Assembly (NCBI RefSeq): GCF_049860805.1
Contig: NZ_CP187555.1
Coordinates: 4,402,001-4,466,000 of the forward strand
Origin: Parabacteroides sp900760525
Lineage (GTDB): Bacteria; Bacteroidota; Bacteroidia; Bacteroidales; Tannerellaceae
Length of the DNA: 64,000 nt
Direction: 5' to 3'
Positions 18,077 to 26,361 of this stretch are shown piece after piece. A model generated the notes under the pieces. It saw only the letters and a program-made list of their open reading frames with translations, did not search any database and had not been told where the DNA came from. How positions within the stretch are numbered: position 1 is the first letter of the stretch; each line of letters starts with the position of its first letter. A program made the translations under genes and the position numbers.

Positions 18077-21000
18077 ATGAACAAGAGATTTTCTACTCTT
18101 TTGGCTGCCGCACTGGTAGCCGGTGGACTTTCTTCAACTGGAATGGCCCAGATTGCCAATCCACAACGTTTCCAGGATGTTGCTGCTTCAGAAGTAGCTT
18201 CTGAAAAGGTGGAAGAAGGTTTTTATTATCATTTAGGAACTACAGGTGGTAAGCATTTGAGTTTCCTTACTGATGCAACGGATAAGAAAGTTTATCTGCA
18301 AGCTCGTCCTATTAGTTCTTCTTCAGCAGATGCAGAAGTATATGTTGCTTCTACCGACTCTGCGTTGTGGGAACCAACTATCACTATTTCCAATAATGTG
18401 AAGTCCTTTAAGTTTACAAACAAACTTACTGGTAAAGTTTTAGCTGTTAAGTATAATAAGGATAAAGCTGCAGCAGAATGGGTCGCTGAAGATGCAGATG
18501 GCGCTATCTCTTCATTTGCTTTTGACAATTCTAAGAACTTGATTTGCTATGATGATGCAAGAACAAAGTATGTGTTGGACATCAAGTCAACTGGAAAAGC
18601 CGAATTTGTAAAATGGGAATCAGGTAAAACTTATGGAACAGCTGAGGTATATACTCCGGCTCAAAAGTTGTTATCAGCAAAAGAATTGAATGCAATTGGT
18701 AACGGTTCATTCAAATTAAATGTCCTGGATGCAGTAACTGATAATAGCGCAGACTTTATTAAAGGTGCTACATTGATCGCATATCAGGCGAAAGTGGGTT
18801 CTGAAACTTCAGGTGTTTATCTGCAAGTAAGTGGTGCTACTAAAGAAAATACCAGAGAAGCTGCTGACGGTGGACAGTTTGCAAATGATGGTAAAACAGC
18901 ATTGAAGAACAAACATGTATTTCTGGTAGTGGATACAGTCTTTAATACTGGTACGGCATTCAATGACTCTATCGGCGGTCGTGGTTTAAAAATTGCTTCC
19001 GATAGTGTAACTTGTTTGTGGAATACTCCTGCAAAAGATGCGCAAAAACTGTATGAAAAAAATCAATACATTCAGACTGGTTATACTTTGCCTGATGCAG
19101 CAGCAGATTTAAGCTTTGACGAAGGTGCTAATATTCAGGTTGCAGAAGGTCGCCATCCGGCTAACTATCGTTTTTATATTTATAAGAATGTAGCTAAAGT
19201 CGGAGCTGAAGGCTTTACTGTGAAAGTAGATTCTATCCCGTCTATTTTCGAATTAAAGCAAAATAGTACATACAAAACTCCTTCTGCTGGTAAATATTAC
19301 AAAGATGCACAGGTTGACTCAGTCGGTTATTTTGCTATCGCAAGAACAGGTACAGGTAATCCGGGTCTGTTTACCGTAGTTGACTCTACTACATTGTCTA
19401 AGGCTGTAGCTGATACTTATGCTACAATTTCTACAGCAGAAGGTAAATTAGCTACACTGGAAAAAGGTGTTTATTCTATCCGGGTAAAAGACGGAGCTTA
19501 TCTGGCTGCTGCTTTGGTTGCTACTAAAGAATCGGCTGCTACGGAGCCTGCATTTACGACAGCGGCTACAGCAAGTGCTTTAGTTCCTGCAACTCAGTTC
19601 GCTATTGACGGTAGAAACGGTTATTATGCTGTAGTAAACCGTGAAAATGGAGGTAATGCATTTAATAATGGTGCAGCGAAAGTATATATCTATACGACTG
19701 ATAAGGCTGATGAATATAAAGTACAGGGCGAAGATGATATTTATATCATTAAAAAATTAACTGTAGCAGATGATGAATATCTGGGTTACAAGCACTTTAC
19801 TGATGATGAGCTTGCAAACTATACTGCCAAACTGAAATTCAATACCGCATTTGGTGGTGATAATTTGTATGTTGTAGCAACTTCAACCGGTAAACTGACT
19901 GTTGCCGATGCTGATGCTGCCGATGCAATGGAATTTAGCTTACGCGCTGCTGCAACAGATACTGTTGCTTCCGGTAGTAAAGCAGGTGAGAAAACATATG
20001 CTGCTGTAGAATATGGCAATAAAGATTTGAAACGTTCTGCATATCATTTATATGCTGTAAATGATGATTCAAAAGTTCTGACTTATAATACAACAAGCAA
20101 GACATTTGAAATTAGAACTCTTGATAACAGTGCTTCTAAAAAGTATGATGATAAAGTTGGCTATGCAAAGGTTGACTCTATTTCAACTCCGGTTTTGTTT
20201 AGAATGAATGCAGATGAACAATATCAGTTGATTTTGGCTGATACGGCTTATCATAATCCTGAAGGAAGTAAAGGTGATCCTTCTCATTTGGCATACTACA
20301 AGGTCGATAGCTTACGTATGGGCCAGATCAATGTTGCCGGTTCAGGTGCTTCTTTAATCTTAACACCGTTTGATGCAGCTCCTATGGGTTACTTCACTCT
20401 GGAATTACCGGACGATGCAGCATTTGTAGATCCTATCAAAGCAACTCCTTCTCATAATAGAATCGCTTCTGCCCGTAATACCACATTGGCTATTTCTATG
20501 AATGATAAAAAACAGGGTGTATTGAAAGCTGAAACAGAACTGAAAGCTGATGCTTTTGTTGAATCAGACTTCGCTATGTTCATCGATACTGCCAACATGG
20601 ATAACCAGAAAGGTGAAAAACCGTTGTTCTATATCCTGACAACTCGTGGTTTGGATGCTGAAGCTGTAGCAGACGGACAGGCTATGTATATGTCAAGCAA
20701 GGATGGATCTTCTGTAGAATTCATCAAAGCTAAACAATTCGGTGAAGCTGGTCGTGACTCTCTGTTGGTTTACGCAACAAAAGCGAATGAAAAAGACGCT
20801 AAGTTGAAATTGGCAGACAACTATGCAACATTTGCATTTGCAAGCACTTCAACTAAGGGTGAATATAAGATCCAGAATGTTAAGAACAAGAAATATCTGG
20901 CACAGACAAACGGTATACTGAATTTAGCTGGAATTTCTCCTTATTCAGGTCTTGCTTTCACTGTCAATGCAGCCGAAGCTCCGACAAGCAACGAAGCAAT

Positions 21001-21208
21001 CGCAACATCTGAAGTAGCCGTTATCGCTGGCGAAGGTCAGGTAACAATCGCTGGTGCTCAGGGTAAGAAAGTTGTTATCAGCAACATTCTGGGCCAGGTA
21101 GTAGCCAATACGGTTCTGACTTCCGACAACGCTGTTATCGCTGCTCCTGCCGGTGTAGTCGTAGTAGCTGTCGAAGGTGAAGAAGCTGTTAAAGCTATCG
21201 TTAAATAA
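18077..21208 (+). CDS. large secreted DUF6383-type protein, copy 2
   Basis: 1043 residues starting MNKRFSTLLAAALVAGG, with a Sec signal peptide cut near MAQ. The middle is acidic and rich in Ala, Asp, Lys and Thr, with no domain I recognise, and is only distantly like copy 1. The last about 65 residues (VIAGEGQVTIAGAQGKKV through AVKAIVK) are almost the same as copy 1 and are similar at DNA level too. It is expected on the surface or in the outer membrane, possibly by a type IX-like tail (inference). Expression may depend on the orientation of the promoter at 17908-17937. A weaker second promoter (TTG at 18025, TAGGTTTT at 18046) may give basal expression. The same 3' element as copy 1 follows. 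Confidence 0.85.
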   Translation: MNKRFSTLLAAALVAGGLSSTGMAQIANPQRFQDVAASEVASEKVEEGFYYHLGTTGGKHLSFLTDATDKKVYLQARPISSSSADAEVYVASTDSALWEPTITISNNVKSFKFTNKLTGKVLAVKYNKDKAAAEWVAEDADGAISSFAFDNSKNLICYDDARTKYVLDIKSTGKAEFVKWESGKTYGTAEVYTPAQKLLSAKELNAIGNGSFKLNVLDAVTDNSADFIKGATLIAYQAKVGSETSGVYLQVSGATKENTREAADGGQFANDGKTALKNKHVFLVVDTVFNTGTAFNDSIGGRGLKIASDSVTCLWNTPAKDAQKLYEKNQYIQTGYTLPDAAADLSFDEGANIQVAEGRHPANYRFYIYKNVAKVGAEGFTVKVDSIPSIFELKQNSTYKTPSAGKYYKDAQVDSVGYFAIARTGTGNPGLFTVVDSTTLSKAVADTYATISTAEGKLATLEKGVYSIRVKDGAYLAAALVATKESAATEPAFTTAATASALVPATQFAIDGRNGYYAVVNRENGGNAFNNGAAKVYIYTTDKADEYKVQGEDDIYIIKKLTVADDEYLGYKHFTDDELANYTAKLKFNTAFGGDNLYVVATSTGKLTVADADAADAMEFSLRAAATDTVASGSKAGEKTYAAVEYGNKDLKRSAYHLYAVNDDSKVLTYNTTSKTFEIRTLDNSASKKYDDKVGYAKVDSISTPVLFRMNADEQYQLILADTAYHNPEGSKGDPSHLAYYKVDSLRMGQINVAGSGASLILTPFDAAPMGYFTLELPDDAAFVDPIKATPSHNRIASARNTTLAISMNDKKQGVLKAETELKADAFVESDFAMFIDTANMDNQKGEKPLFYILTTRGLDAEAVADGQAMYMSSKDGSSVEFIKAKQFGEAGRDSLLVYATKANEKDAKLKLADNYATFAFASTSTKGEYKIQNVKNKKYLAQTNGILNLAGISPYSGLAFTVNAAEAPTSNEAIATSEVAVIAGEGQVTIAGAQGKKVVISNILGQVVANTVLTSDNAVIAAPAGVVVVAVEGEEAVKAIVK

Positions 21209-21220
21209 CTAAGGATATTA

Positions 21221-21422
21221 TAATCAATAATTCTAAAATGTTTGACCGCGCAAAACGAAAGTTTTAAGTATCCTGCGACAGGTGAACGAGCGGCCAGATT
21301 TAATATTAATAATACTAAAGTATATTGAATTTAAAAGTTCAAGTAGCCAGTACCCCTGTGAAGGAGGAGGGCATACGAAAAACAAGCCCCGGAGGTGTTT
21401 CACTTCCGGGGCTTCGCTTTGT
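21221..21422 (+). other. conserved 3' element of DUF6383 gene, copy 2
   Basis: Aligns with 4441-4629. CCTGCGACAGG, TAATATTAATAATACTAAAG, AGTTCAAGTAGCC, CCCTGTGAAGGA and the GCCCCGG terminator stem are shared in the same order. It lies entirely after the stop codon. It may be a 3' UTR with a regulatory role or a homology block for exchange between copies. Confidence 0.7.
21384..21422 (+). terminator. rho-independent terminator
   Basis: AAGCCCCGGAGGTG (21384-21397) pairs with CACTTCCGGGGCTT (21401-21414), followed by CGCTTTGTT. It ends the second DUF6383 transcript. Confidence 0.8.
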
Positions 21423-21521
21423 TAATGGAAAATTGAAAGTTGAAAATGGAAAATTGAGGGAAATCAATATTTACAAACATATAAATTTACGACACATGAA
21501 AAAAAAATTCCGGCTTCCGAA

Positions 21522-21872
21522 TTGAACAAGGGAGCCCAAGTATTGGGAGAATCTACCCGGCAGGTAGGCAAACAACTACACGAACTCGAAAAATATTGTA
21601 ATCATTTCTGCCGTCTTCTCGAACATGCCGTCTGGGAAGAAGATATGGTGCATGAAGAACTGATTGTCTTTACCGGATCGACGCAGGAGTTTCTTAAACT
21701 CCTGGAACCGCTGCTTCGCAGCAACCATTGCAAAGTGAACGGGAAAAACAACCGGGAAGCCCTACTCAGGGTTATTGACAGCGTGATAAAAATACAGAGT
21801 GAAGATGCCCGGGAGTATATCAAATTCGTCAGTTTGTTGGACGCCGCCAAACGTTTTCTATCGGAAGAGTGA
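21522..21872 (+). CDS. 116-aa protein of unknown function, start affected by a poly-A tract
   Basis: The open frame begins at a TTG (21522) and encodes 116 residues that look alpha-helical (GKQLHELEKYCNHFCRLLEH and similar), with no domain I know. An ATG at 21496 followed by nine A residues (21499-21507) reads MKKKFRLPN and stops. With one extra A it would read MKKKIPASEL and join this frame. So the natural start is probably 21496 in an A10 state, and A9 is a switch-off state, an error or a loss. The gene precedes the VapE gene by 118 bases and is probably part of the same cassette. Confidence 0.6.
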   Translation: MNKGAQVLGESTRQVGKQLHELEKYCNHFCRLLEHAVWEEDMVHEELIVFTGSTQEFLKLLEPLLRSNHCKVNGKNNREALLRVIDSVIKIQSEDAREYIKFVSLLDAAKRFLSEE

Positions 21873-21990
21873 CCTGTATCCCTTTTTTACTAATATAGCG
21901 AAAAAAGGGTGAGATGAAGATATGAAATTCCGTACCTTTAGGAAAATGCCGGACGAACCGGCATTACATACACAAATACAATTTATTATC

Positions 21991-24132
21991 ATGGTACAAG
22001 CAAGTATTTTCGCTTCGTTCAAGAATTACTTAGGAGATTCGCCTTTGGTAAAAGTGTTAACCGATATCCGCGAAGGCAGTTACGCCCAGCCTATCCAGGA
22101 GCTACGCCAAAAACTGTCTGAAGGAGACAAGGAAGGGGCCGAACGGATCAAGAAAGGGCTACCGGCCTTTACCGTCTCGGCCACCTACAAGGGTAGGCGT
22201 ACGAAAGATTTCCTGACCGGCTACAATCCGTTGCAGGTCCTCGACCTGGACGGGCTTCAACCCGAACGTATCGCAGGCCTCCGGCTACTGATCGAAGGAG
22301 AACCTTATACGGTGGCCTGTTTTCGTAGCCCGAGCGGCAACGGCCTGAAAGTGATTGTCTATAATGCTACCGGATTGGACCCTGTCCCCGCGAATCACCG
22401 TAGTGCCTATGATTGGATGAAAAGCTATTACGAAAGACGGTTGGGAGTCGAAATCGACGCTTCAGGCAGCGATGCCGGGCGGCTGTGCTTTGTTTCGCAC
22501 GATAGTGATCTGTATCTCTCTTCCCGTTACGAAGCGTGGCTGAACGGCGGCGGGGAACTGCCGGGCGATATTCCCGTCCTACCTTCCACACCGCCCGACA
22601 AACCTTTGACGGCCGGGAGTGACGCTTTTACACGGGCAAGACGGCTTACCTCGCGCAAATACAAATACGTGGACGGGAGCCGCAACAACTATGTCTATCT
22701 CTTCGCCTGCCATTGCAACCGCCTCGGGCTTCCAAAAGAAGAGACGGACGGCTATTGCCGGACTAACTTCGGCGATCTGCCTGCCGGGGAGTTGCGTCAG
22801 GCTGTGGAAAGCGCTTATGCGCACGCCGATGAGCAGGGAAAGGACAACGACGGCGGGTGCCGTGAGAAGAAGGTGGAACGCGTACGCGAATACCTTTCCC
22901 GGTATTTCCATCTCCGTAAGAATGTCGTGCGCGGTCTGGTGGAGTATCGGCGGAAGAAGACGAAAGGCTACTGCTACCTGCCTGTGACGGACTACTGGGA
23001 GAACTCTGTCTGGAGCAACCTCCAGCTGGAAGGATGTCCCGTCAAGCAAAACGAAGTGCATGCAGTCGTACATTCCGATTTCAGCAAGGAGTACAATCCT
23101 TTCACGGCCTATTTCGAAGAGCTGCCGGCATGGGACGGCGTGACAGACCATATAGCCCGTCTGGCGGCCACGGTGCGGACGGATAAACCGGAATTTTGGA
23201 CCTCCTGCCTCCGTAAGTGGCTGGTGGCGGCTGTCGCTTGTGCCATCGATGACGGGCAGGAGAACCATTCCGTTCTGTTGCTTAGCGGTGAGCAGGGGAT
23301 CGGTAAGACGACCTGGTGCCGCCATCTGGTTCCTCCTGCCCTTTCCGAATATGTCTATTCGGGCAATCTCGATCCGTCGTCCAAAGATGCCTCGTTACTG
23401 CTCTCCGACTGTTTTATGATCATCCTCGATGAGCTTTCGGGACAGAGCCGCATGGAGTTGAACCGTTTGAAAGCGATGATTACGAAGGATGCGGTACGTG
23501 AACGCCGGGCGTATGCCCGCAATGCGGAGGTGTACGTGCGCCGTGCCTCGTTTGTCGCGACGGTCAATGACAGCCAGGTGTTGACCGACCGCACCGGGTC
23601 GCGCCGTTTCCTGTGTTTCGAGGCACAGGTCATCGACTACAGTGCGCCTGTCGATCATGCCGGTGTTTATGCCGAGGCGTTGGCGTTATATCGGAGCGGT
23701 TTCAAATTTTGGTTCTCCGATACCGACATCACGGAACTGAACGCAAACAACGAAGCTTTCCAGCAGAGCAGCCCGGAGGAGGAGCTTTTCTATACCTATT
23801 TCCGCCGTCCCGAACGTTTTGACGTTCCACTTTTTCTGTCAAGTAGCGAAATAATGGCTAAAATCAGCCTCTACGCACGTGTCTCGGTGACCGGAACGAA
23901 CACAAATAACATCGGAAAACTGTTGATAAGGGACGGATTTGAGTACAAAATACGGAAGGGAAGGCGCCTTTTTGCCGTAGTTGAGCTAACTTTTGAACAG
24001 GTGAAAGCATGTCAGATGGGGATATCGGGGGATGATACCGAGGAAGGAAGTGAAATGGAAAATGATGTTTATTTATCAGATAAACAGGTTGATACAAGTA
24101 CTGGTGATCCGGATTTGTTTCATCAGCTTTGA
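21991..24132 (+). CDS. VapE-like primase/helicase protein with BT4734-like N-terminus
   Basis: 713 residues. MVQASIFASF is taken as the start because the frame upstream has no conserved text. The N-terminal half (about 20-200) has the BT4734-like primase-type fold (VLDLDG, FRSPSGNGLKVIVY). The C-terminal half is a virulence-associated E-type P-loop ATPase: GEQGIGKTT near 431 (Walker A), FMIILDEL near 475 (Walker B), and TGSRRFLCFE. VapE proteins serve replication of phage satellites; in Bacteroides such genes sit in small cassettes with HU-like, DUF4248 and amidase genes, often beside capsule loci. Downstream are a long hairpin and a bidirectional terminator. Codon use is GC-richer than in the mobilizable element. 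Confidence 0.85.
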   Translation: MVQASIFASFKNYLGDSPLVKVLTDIREGSYAQPIQELRQKLSEGDKEGAERIKKGLPAFTVSATYKGRRTKDFLTGYNPLQVLDLDGLQPERIAGLRLLIEGEPYTVACFRSPSGNGLKVIVYNATGLDPVPANHRSAYDWMKSYYERRLGVEIDASGSDAGRLCFVSHDSDLYLSSRYEAWLNGGGELPGDIPVLPSTPPDKPLTAGSDAFTRARRLTSRKYKYVDGSRNNYVYLFACHCNRLGLPKEETDGYCRTNFGDLPAGELRQAVESAYAHADEQGKDNDGGCREKKVERVREYLSRYFHLRKNVVRGLVEYRRKKTKGYCYLPVTDYWENSVWSNLQLEGCPVKQNEVHAVVHSDFSKEYNPFTAYFEELPAWDGVTDHIARLAATVRTDKPEFWTSCLRKWLVAAVACAIDDGQENHSVLLLSGEQGIGKTTWCRHLVPPALSEYVYSGNLDPSSKDASLLLSDCFMIILDELSGQSRMELNRLKAMITKDAVRERRAYARNAEVYVRRASFVATVNDSQVLTDRTGSRRFLCFEAQVIDYSAPVDHAGVYAEALALYRSGFKFWFSDTDITELNANNEAFQQSSPEEELFYTYFRRPERFDVPLFLSSSEIMAKISLYARVSVTGTNTNNIGKLLIRDGFEYKIRKGRRLFAVVELTFEQVKACQMGISGDDTEEGSEMENDVYLSDKQVDTSTGDPDLFHQL

Positions 24133-24137
24133 GGGTT

Positions 24138-24274
24138 GGGGTGGACGTGGTGGACGTAAAAATGCACTTTTGTAAACTTTATATATGATGGTCATGGTCA
24201 TTACCCTCGTTTTTACCATTACCCTCGTGTATAAAGTTATGAAAACGCAAAATAACGTCCACCACGTCCACCCC
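24138..24274. repeat. long inverted repeat / hairpin downstream of VapE
   Basis: 24138-24157 (GGGGTGGACGTGGTGGACGT) is perfectly complementary to 24255-24274. Pairing continues imperfectly inward to AACTTTATA (24174-24182) and TATAAAGTT (24231-24239). The loop holds two copies of CATTACCCTCGT. Each arm is itself a direct duplication of GTGGACGT. A cruciform or ssDNA hairpin of this size next to a replication-type ATPase suggests an origin or processing site; that is an inference. Confidence 0.7.
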
Positions 24275-24294
24275 TTTTCCGGGACTCCTGTAGG

Positions 24295-24341
24295 AAAAAA
24301 CGGTTCCCGTCTGAAAAAATAGGAGACGGGAACCGTTTTTT
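24295..24341. terminator. bidirectional terminator
   Basis: CGGTTCCCGTCT (24301-24312) pairs with AGACGGGAACCG (24324-24335), with A6 before and T6 after. It separates the convergent VapE and nuclease genes. Confidence 0.9.
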
Positions 24342-24360
24342 ATAGTTCGTATGATTCTTC

Positions 24361-25290
24361 TTACAAAGAGGCGATGGTGTCGGTATCCAAGCCGGTGCAG
24401 GTCACGATGGCGGCGATGTCCACGCCTTGTGCTTTCAATTTTCCGGCTATTTCGCGCGAGGTGGCGATCCGGCCTTCTTTGATGCCTTCCTTGATGCCTT
24501 CCTCTTTACCCTCTTTGATACCTTCCTCCTTGCCTTCTTTCTTTCCAGCTTTAAATCCTTCCTCTTTACCTTCCTTGAATCCGTTTTCTATGGCATAATC
24601 CCACGTGTTTTGATTGTCGCGATAGATTTTCAAACATTCTTCGTATTCCATTCGTTCCTTTTTGTTGAGATTGACTATTTTCGCCAACTCTTCCAAGCGT
24701 CGGAACAGTGCTTTTTGCCCTTTGAAAGGCAGTGTTTCCAACTTTTCCATGTTTTTAAGCGTATAAAGCCAATAATCCAATCCGTTTTCACATTCTGCCT
24801 CTTCCTTGTCGAAGAAAGGCATTTCCAAAAAGATCTGCCGTATCAGGTTACTTGCCTGACGGCCGTTGCTGCGGTCGGCGAGCACGATGTCTGTGCGCAC
24901 CTTGTCTGTTTTGCCGGACTTGAAATTCAGGAAAAAGATCCCGTACACGGGGCAAAGTGAAAATTTCCATTCGTCTCCCGGCTTGTCCTGGTCGCAGATC
25001 ATACGACAAAGATAATACAAACTGCGTTCATAAAAATAACTTTGAGCGGCATTTTGGACCTCTACGATAAAAAAGTTTCCGTCTTTGTCTTTGCATTTAA
25101 GATCGAAAATAGCTGTCCGGCTGTCGGTACAGTCGGCCGGCATTTCTACGTTTAAATACGATAGGTCCGTAATGACATGTTCATTCTCGAACAGGTCGTT
25201 CAGGAGGTCGATCAACAGGGCTTTGCTTTCATCTCTTCCGAAGATGATTTTAAACCCCCGGTCTACGAAGGGATTGATAAATGTTGCCAT
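24361..25290 (-). CDS. Rpn-type PD-(D/E)XK nuclease family transposase-like protein
   Basis: 309 residues. The N-terminus FINPFVDRGFKIIFGRDESK and the pair FDLKCKDKDGNFFIVEVQ (PD-(D/E)XK: Asp near 64 and Glu-x-Gln near 78) match the Rpn/PDDEXK_2 family of recombination-promoting nucleases. The C-terminal region (about 230-285) is a charged tandem repeat of KEGKEEG/IKEG units, a known variable feature of these proteins. The real function in cells is unsettled; RecA-independent DNA exchange has been shown for E. coli relatives. It is transcribed from its own promoter with a 34-bp palindrome at the start site and ends at the bidirectional terminator. Confidence 0.85.
   Translation of the reverse strand: MATFINPFVDRGFKIIFGRDESKALLIDLLNDLFENEHVITDLSYLNVEMPADCTDSRTAIFDLKCKDKDGNFFIVEVQNAAQSYFYERSLYYLCRMICDQDKPGDEWKFSLCPVYGIFFLNFKSGKTDKVRTDIVLADRSNGRQASNLIRQIFLEMPFFDKEEAECENGLDYWLYTLKNMEKLETLPFKGQKALFRRLEELAKIVNLNKKERMEYEECLKIYRDNQNTWDYAIENGFKEGKEEGFKAGKKEGKEEGIKEGKEEGIKEGIKEGRIATSREIAGKLKAQGVDIAAIVTCTGLDTDTIASL
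24470..24600. repeat. 12-bp-unit tandem repeats inside the Rpn gene
   Basis: Degenerate units like CCTTCYTTGATG repeat about ten times and encode KEGxKEG/EEG text. Repeats of this kind change copy number easily, giving in-frame length variants. Confidence 0.7.
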
Positions 25291-25306
25291 AGTTTTATGG
25301 TTTTAG

Positions 25307-25340
25307 TTGTTTCGTCATCCAATATTGGATGACGAAACAA
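25307..25340. promoter_or_regulatory. perfect 34-bp palindrome at the start site of the Rpn gene
   Basis: TTGTTTCGTCATCC (25307-25320), AATATT, then GGATGACGAAACAA (25327-25340) is a perfect palindrome. It overlaps the expected transcription start and lies 17 bases upstream of the ATG. It could be a repressor operator or a 5' RNA hairpin hiding the start. Confidence 0.75.
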
Positions 25341-25367
25341 AGATAAAGAATAAAACCTTTCATGCAA
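25338..25367 (-). promoter_or_regulatory. promoter of the Rpn gene
   Basis: On the minus strand: TTG (25367-25365), 19 bases, TATCTTTG (25345-25338). The box runs directly into the 34-bp palindrome. Confidence 0.75.
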
Positions 25368-25412
25368 CTAATATGTCCTGAATATTAAAGGAAAAGAAAG
25401 AAAACCGTTTTT

Positions 25413-25637
25413 TTACGGTTCCCCTAAATGTTCTACAATAGCGGCTACCATCTTCGGGGTGAAACATCGCAGTCCCGGACGGTAACCGAGAGCCGTCAGT
25501 TTTTCTTTTAATACTCCCTGGTAATTGATCCAGCGCCAGAGTTGCATGATGGCAGCCCGGTGAGTGAGATGCGGGTTGTATAGACCGGCCAGTTCGCCTA
25601 TCCCGTAGGCACGTATGCGAAAGGTTATCGTTTCCAT
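25413..25637 (-). CDS. DUF4248 domain protein
   Basis: 74 residues from METITFRIRAYG; the frame is open further upstream, but DUF4248 proteins start here. The segment YGIGELAGLYNPHLT followed by AIMQLWRWINYQ resembles a small helix-turn-helix protein. The family is found in Bacteroidetes next to HU-like and VapE genes, as here; its role is unknown, possibly regulation of the cassette. It is divergent from the HU-like gene. Confidence 0.8.
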   Translation of the reverse strand: METITFRIRAYGIGELAGLYNPHLTHRAAIMQLWRWINYQGVLKEKLTALGYRPGLRCFTPKMVAAIVEHLGEP

Positions 25638-25783
25638 TTCTTTGCTTGTTTGATTAGTTAAATATACGAATAAATATCGGAATATCAATTTATTGTGACG
25701 TCTTTATTGGTCGTATTATGAAGAAAACCTTCTTGTCGTCACGTTACGTCTTCCCTGTCTTCAACGGGGGGTGTCCGGTGATG

Positions 25784-25791
25784 TATCTTTG
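25784..25791 (+). promoter_or_regulatory. -7 box of the HU-like gene
   Basis: TATCTTTG at 25784-25791 matches the consensus. No TTTG is present at the right distance upstream, so the promoter may need an activator. Confidence 0.45.
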
Positions 25792-25841
25792 TATTGTAAT
25801 CAGTTACAAAACAGTTTATTAATCATCTAAAACGTAAGGTT

Positions 25842-26291
25842 ATGGGAGTAAAGTATCATTTGGTTCTTCGGAAGAACATGAGTAAAAACGTGGAGTCAGG
25901 GAAGGAAAATCTCTATTATGCGCAGACACGTGCGACCGGAGTCTGCACCTTCGACGAGTTGTGCGATTCGATCTCTGAAAGTTCGACGGCTTCGAGCGGC
26001 GATGTAAAATTGGTGATCGACCGGATGACTAAATTTATGGCAAAGGCTTTGGAGCGTGGCGAAGTAGTGCAGTTCGGCGAGTTGGGTAACTTTCAATTTC
26101 TGTTGGGGAGTTCCGGTAGTGTGACCGTGGAAGATTTCTCGATTTCACAGCTTCGCAAGCCTCGCCTTTGTTTCCGGCCGGGCAGTTTGTTACGTGGCCT
26201 GAAGCAGACGGTGAAAGGCGAACGCTTAACGTTCGAACCTGTGGCATCGGGTGGTTCCGGGGGCGAAGAGGAGAGACCGGGGGAACTGTAG
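25842..26291 (+). CDS. HU-like DNA-binding protein (HU domain of the Bacteroidetes viral-histone type)
   Basis: 149 residues. MGVKYHLVLRKNMSK and GELGNFQFLL with the final FRPGSLLRGLK fit the HU-HIG-type fold: an HU-like DNA-binding arm with a Gly/Glu-rich tail of about 25 residues. Proteins like this are common in Bacteroidetes cassettes with VapE and cell-wall hydrolase genes. It may compact or mark the cassette DNA. It is separated from the next gene by a compact terminator. Confidence 0.82.
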   Translation: MGVKYHLVLRKNMSKNVESGKENLYYAQTRATGVCTFDELCDSISESSTASSGDVKLVIDRMTKFMAKALERGEVVQFGELGNFQFLLGSSGSVTVEDFSISQLRKPRLCFRPGSLLRGLKQTVKGERLTFEPVASGGSGGEEERPGEL

Positions 26292-26322
26292 GGAATTGAA
26301 AAATAAGAGTAGGTAATTGTAG

Positions 26323-26346
26323 GGGCGGGGTTTGCCCGCCCTTTTT
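26323..26346 (+). terminator. rho-independent terminator
   Basis: GGGCGGG (26323-26329) pairs with CCCGCCC (26335-26341), then T5. It lies only 16 bases before the glucosaminidase start, so that gene is expressed by read-through or its own start. Confidence 0.7.
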
Positions 26347-26361
26347 AAAGGAGATAAAAGA

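Noticed and set aside
22579..23325. 248-aa frame antisense to VapE
   Set aside because: Opposite a clear P-loop ATPase gene; composition typical of an antisense shadow.
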